The position numbers and the translations under genes were made by a program. Shown here in pieces: positions 61,340 to 64,000 of a DNA stretch of 64,000 nucleotides (its first letter is position 1; each line of letters begins with the position of its first letter). Under the pieces are notes generated by a model, which saw only the letters and a list, made by a program, of their open reading frames with translations, was not told where the DNA came from and did not search any database. The stretch lies in the NCBI RefSeq assembly GCF_900112845.1, contig NZ_FONG01000013.1:62001-126000 (forward strand). The letters run 5' to 3'. This stretch comes from Actinacidiphila alni. Lineage in GTDB: Bacteria > Actinomycetota > Actinomycetes > Streptomycetales > Streptomycetaceae.

Positions 61340-61789
61340 TCAATGCGGCCCGGGCTTCGGCTCGAACGGGAAGGCCGGATAGCCCTCCCAGCAACTCCCG
61401 TCCGGGTGGACGACCGGCGACTGCATGCCGATGCGGTAGAGCGCGGTGAGACCCACCGCCACGGCCACCGGTACCAGCCACTGGCCCCAGCGCAGCACCG
61501 GAAGCGGCAGCGAGAGCGCCCACCAGGACAACTCCACCACCAGCAGACAGGCCGTCATGAGGAAGCACATCTCGACCATCAGGCCGGTGAGCGCGAAATT
61601 CTCCCCCGAGTCATTGCCCAGGGGGCAGTCGGACCAGGCCCGCGCGGTGAGGACCGTCCCGGTGTACGAGCCGACCGCCCCGAGCAGCGCGGCGCGCGCC
61701 ACGGGTTTCCAGGACGGCAGCGCGAGGCGGGACGACGCCTTGCGGGGCAACGGCGGCAGCGGCGGCGGGATGCTCACACCTGGTAACAC
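61340..61789 (-). CDS. Small multi-pass membrane protein of unknown function
   Basis: A 149-residue protein with three or four helices (about 32-48, 66-90 and 97-115), a CPLGND stretch and a C-terminal GMQSPVVHPDGSCWEGYPAF segment. I do not recognise it. Two GTG starts are possible, 61789 and 61777; neither has a strong ribosome binding site. Confidence 0.6.
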   Translation of the reverse strand: MLPGVSIPPPLPPLPRKASSRLALPSWKPVARAALLGAVGSYTGTVLTARAWSDCPLGNDSGENFALTGLMVEMCFLMTACLLVVELSWWALSLPLPVLRWGQWLVPVAVAVGLTALYRIGMQSPVVHPDGSCWEGYPAFPFEPKPGPH

Positions 61790-61823
61790 CGCGCGGCGGG
61801 CGGAAGGGTTCCGTCCAGTGGGG

Positions 61824-62495
61824 TTAGTGGGCGAAGGCGTCCTGGGCCGTGCCGCGCATGCCGGCGACGATCATGTCGATGCCCCGGCGGTAGTAGCGGT
61901 CGTCGCTCGCGCAGGAGGAGAGGGCGGCGGCGGCTTCCACGACGTGCGGGTAAAGGGTGGGGGAGAGGGCCGAGAGGGTGGCCTCCTTGGCGCTCACCTC
62001 GGCGGCGCGGTCCTCCGGGGAGAGCGCGGGATTGCTCCGGCCCGGCTCGGTGATCACCAGGGTGACCAGGGAGCACAGTGCCTGACCCGCGGTCTGGGCG
62101 GCCTCCTCGACCGGCATGCCCGCCTCGCTCAGCAGCGCGAGGGTGCGCTCGGTGATGGCGAGGCCGGGCTCGGAGGTGAACAGCCGGGTGATCACCAGCG
62201 GGGCGGCGTTCGGGTGCGGGCGCAGCGCCGCGAGGAAGATGCTGAGCAGATCGTTCATCTGCTCGTGCCACGGCCGCTGGTCGGCCTCCGGCACCCGGAC
62301 GTCGGTCAGCAGCCGGTCGGTGACGGCGTCGAACAGACCGTCCTTGTCGGGGAAGTGGCGGTAGAGCGCCATCGGCGTGACGTCGTGCTGCTGGGCGACC
62401 CGCCGGATCGTCACGGCGTCCAGGCCCTCGCTGTCCGCCACGGCCAACGCGGTGGAGATCAGTTCATCCCGGTTCAAGCGCCTTTGAGCCGCCAT
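61824..62495 (-). CDS. TetR-family transcriptional regulator
   Basis: A 223-residue TetR protein with helix-turn-helix at about 8-55 (VTIRRVAQQHDVTPMALYRH) and a C-terminal TetR_C-like domain (PHPNAAPLVITRLFTSEPGL). ATG 62495 has AGGTGGCGGG. A perfect-arm palindrome 61-78 bases upstream is the likely operator. It is divergent from the guanidinium exporter, but that gene has its own riboswitch, so regulation may be only of itself or a distant target. Confidence 0.9.
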   Translation of the reverse strand: MAAQRRLNRDELISTALAVADSEGLDAVTIRRVAQQHDVTPMALYRHFPDKDGLFDAVTDRLLTDVRVPEADQRPWHEQMNDLLSIFLAALRPHPNAAPLVITRLFTSEPGLAITERTLALLSEAGMPVEEAAQTAGQALCSLVTLVITEPGRSNPALSPEDRAAEVSAKEATLSALSPTLYPHVVEAAAALSSCASDDRYYRRGIDMIVAGMRGTAQDAFAH

Positions 62496-62555
62496 TGGAT
62501 CCCGCCACCTCCTGGTCGACAGCATGACCGGCACCACGGTCCATGCCGCTGCATA

Positions 62556-62573
62556 TACGCAGGGTACTGCGTA
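62556..62573. promoter_or_regulatory. Palindromic TetR operator
   Basis: TACGCAGGGTACTGCGTA has perfect 7-bp arms around GGTA, 61 bases upstream of the TetR start. The remainder of 62496-62937 has no gene. Confidence 0.7.
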
Positions 62574-62937
62574 GGACCCCGCCGACGGTGCCGCCGGAAG
62601 CCAAGGTATATGCCGTACTCTATCGGTGACCGGTTCCGGGACTGTCACGGGACGCCGCGCCCGCCGGCCGCGTACCGGACCGGTCTGCGCGGTACGGCGG
62701 CTCACCGGGTATCGGCCATTCCCGGCCCGCGGTATCGGACCCTCCGCCCGCCATCTCTCAGATACGCGCGCAGGCGGTTTCCTACGGTGCGGCCGACACC
62801 GACAGGTGGTAGCCCGGGGACCGGGTACGGCACCGGAACCCCGGCGATCCGGGTCCGCCGTTCGTCGCGCGGCGGACCCGGACCGGCCCGTTGGTCACAT
62901 GAGCGTATTGCCGGAGTTTGCTACGGTGGAAGCACCA

Positions 62938-62978
62938 CCCGACGAGCGCGTCGTACCGGGACCCTGCAAAGACGACGC
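62938..62978 (+). ncRNA. Guanidine-III riboswitch
   Basis: The sequence fits the small H-type pseudoknot of the ykkC-III/guanidine-III class. Stem 1 pairs CCCG (62938-62941) with CGGG (62957-62960); stem 2 pairs GCGTCGT (62948-62954) with ACGACGC (62972-62978), a perfect 7-bp match. The conserved parts ACGAG, GTACC and the AAAGACG-like strand are present in order. It is in the leader, 35 bases before a guanidinium exporter gene, the expected target. Confidence 0.88.
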
Positions 62979-63013
62979 ACCCCCGTAAGCACGAACCCAC
63001 GGAGGTGCCCGTC

Positions 63014-63334
63014 ATGGCATGGGTCCTTGTTGTTGTCGCAGGTCTGCTGGAAGTCGTCTGGTCCGTCGGGATGAAGTACACCGCGGGCTTCACCCGCCCC
63101 GTCCCGAGTCTGCTGACCGGCGCGGGCATCGTGGCGAGCATGCTGCTGCTGTCCCAGGCGGCCAAGACGCTGCCGATCGGTACGGCCTACGGCGTGTGGG
63201 TCGGCATCGGCGCGGCCGGTGCCGCCGTCGTCGGCATGGTCGCGCTCGGCGAGCCCGCGACCGCCGCCCGGATCTTCTTCGTCTCGCTGCTCCTGGTGTC
63301 CGTGGTCGGCCTGAAGGCGACCTCGGGTCACTGA
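63014..63334 (+). CDS. gdx: Guanidinium exporter Gdx (SugE-type small multidrug resistance protein)
   Basis: A 106-residue four-helix SMR protein: MAWVLVVVAGLLEVVWSVGM with the essential Glu13, then PIGTAYGVWVGIGAAGAAVV and the C-terminal VSLLLVSVVGLKATSGH. Members with this signature export guanidinium in exchange for protons. ATG 63014 has GGAGGTG. The guanidine-III riboswitch upstream supports the function independently. Also known as SugE. Confidence 0.94.
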   Translation: MAWVLVVVAGLLEVVWSVGMKYTAGFTRPVPSLLTGAGIVASMLLLSQAAKTLPIGTAYGVWVGIGAAGAAVVGMVALGEPATAARIFFVSLLLVSVVGLKATSGH

Positions 63335-63356
63335 CGGACGCCGGCCCTCGTGGGCG

Positions 63357-64000
63357 TCAGCTCGCCTGGAGCGTCGGCATGACGGTGAGCAGCTGGACAT
63401 TGACCCGCGGCGGCAGCGTCGCGATGAAGCCGACGCTGCGGGCGATGTCCTGCGGGGTGAGGAATTCCATCGACTGGCGCGCGCCGTCCAGCCAGGCCAG
63501 CGCGCCCTCGTCGGTGACGTGGTCCTGGAGTTCGGTGCCGACGATGCCCGGCTCCAGGGCCGACACCCGGACGTTCTTCGGGCCCAGTTCGACCCGCAGA
63601 TGCGTGGACAGGTGGGTGACGTACGCCTTGGTGCCGGCGTAGACGGCGAAGGTCGGGAAGATGTTCCGCGCGCCGATCGACGAGGTGTTGATCAGATCGG
63701 CCACACCGCGCTCGGCGGCGGAGGCCACCAACTGCGGGGTGAAGGCGGCGATCGCGTTCATCAGACCCTTGATGTTGAGGTCGATCTGCCGGTCCCACTG
63801 GTCGGTCCTGCGCTCCTCGACGGGCGAGGGCAGCATCACGCCCGCGTTGTTGAACAGCAGGTCAGCGCCGCCGAATTCGGCCGCCACCCGGTCGGCCGCG
63901 GCCTGTACCGCCGCGGCGTCGGTGACGTCGGCCGGCAGGGCGAGCGCGGTCCCGCCGTTCTTGGCGATCCTGGCGACCAGATCGTCCAGCCGGTCGGCGC
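63357..64000 (-). CDS. Short-chain dehydrogenase/reductase, 5' end beyond the window
   Basis: An SDR protein whose N-terminus lies past position 64000; 214 residues are visible. It shows LPADVTDAAAVQAAADR, the NNAG motif in LLFNNAGVMLPSP, the catalytic Ser in LINTSSIGARN and YAGTKAYVTHLS (Tyr-x-x-x-Lys), then PGIVGTELQDHV. It resembles the YdfG/classical oxidoreductase group. Substrate is unknown. It converges with gdx, leaving only 22 bases between, where a short GACGCC/GGCGTC hairpin (63337-63358) may serve as terminator. Confidence 0.9.
   Translation of the reverse strand, partial: ADRLDDLVARIAKNGGTALALPADVTDAAAVQAAADRVAAEFGGADLLFNNAGVMLPSPVEERRTDQWDRQIDLNIKGLMNAIAAFTPQLVASAAERGVADLINTSSIGARNIFPTFAVYAGTKAYVTHLSTHLRVELGPKNVRVSALEPGIVGTELQDHVTDEGALAWLDGARQSMEFLTPQDIARSVGFIATLPPRVNVQLLTVMPTLQAS

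Overview
The window reads as chromosomal DNA of a high-GC actinomycete, most likely Streptomyces or a close relative. The coding sequence has strong G/C preference at third codon positions, GTG starts and GGAGG-type ribosome binding sites are common, and many genes overlap as ATGA or TGATG. Typical streptomycete families are present: a cold-shock protein, a CrcB pair, SodF under a Nur-like box, phosphoketolase, and a GAF plus winged-helix regulator. No rRNA, tRNA, CRISPR array, transposase or integrase was seen.

Positions 1-31,700 are mostly housekeeping and accessory single units. They hold a MerR-like protein and CspA, an aldehyde dehydrogenase with its regulator, several TetR genes with palindromes upstream, a secreted beta-helix-like protein that appears to lack its C-terminus, a molybdopterin-binding (TOBE) regulator, the fluoride exporters crcB1/crcB2, phosphoketolase, a LysR gene divergent from a secreted B3-like metallo-hydrolase, a glycolate/lactate oxidation operon (glcD-glcE-glcF-lctP), a KhtT/KhtU-type K+/H+ antiporter preceded by a possible leader peptide, a membrane molybdo-oxidoreductase operon ending in a MarR gene, a frameshifted membrane protein gene, and sodF.

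Positions 31,850-60,450 form one coherent catabolic locus of about 28.6 kb. Its genes fall into transcription units that are mostly divergent. Each unit is preceded by a copy of a TGGTNNNACCA-type palindrome (eight copies), the operator style of GntR/FCD regulators. A GntR/FCD gene lies inside the locus and carries one copy upstream of itself. The longest unit encodes, in order, a Zn-alcohol dehydrogenase, a LigK-like aldolase, a LigJ-like 4-oxalomesaconate hydratase, a 4,5-dihydroxyphthalate decarboxylase (Pht5-like), then PcaI, PcaJ, PcaH, PcaG, PcaB and a PcaD-PcaC fusion (PcaL). Other units encode a phthalate-dioxygenase-like Rieske oxygenase with ferredoxin and a separate ferredoxin reductase, a second Pht5-like protein with an RpiB-like isomerase, PanB-like and alpha/beta-hydrolase enzymes, two different bicupins, an orphan EutA-like reactivase, a SAM methyltransferase, a beta-hydroxyacid dehydrogenase, and a complete AfuABC-type ABC importer. 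The simplest inference is uptake and ring hydroxylation of an aromatic polycarboxylate (phthalate-like), decarboxylation to protocatechuate or a related catechol, and ring-fission degradation. The true substrate and the roles of the bicupins, EutA-like, PanB-like and RpiB-like proteins are not known from sequence.

Positions 60,490-64,000 return to unrelated genes: an AhpD-like protein, a small membrane protein, a TetR gene with a clear palindromic operator, a Gdx/SugE guanidinium exporter preceded by a guanidine-III riboswitch, and the 3' part of an SDR gene running off the end of the window.
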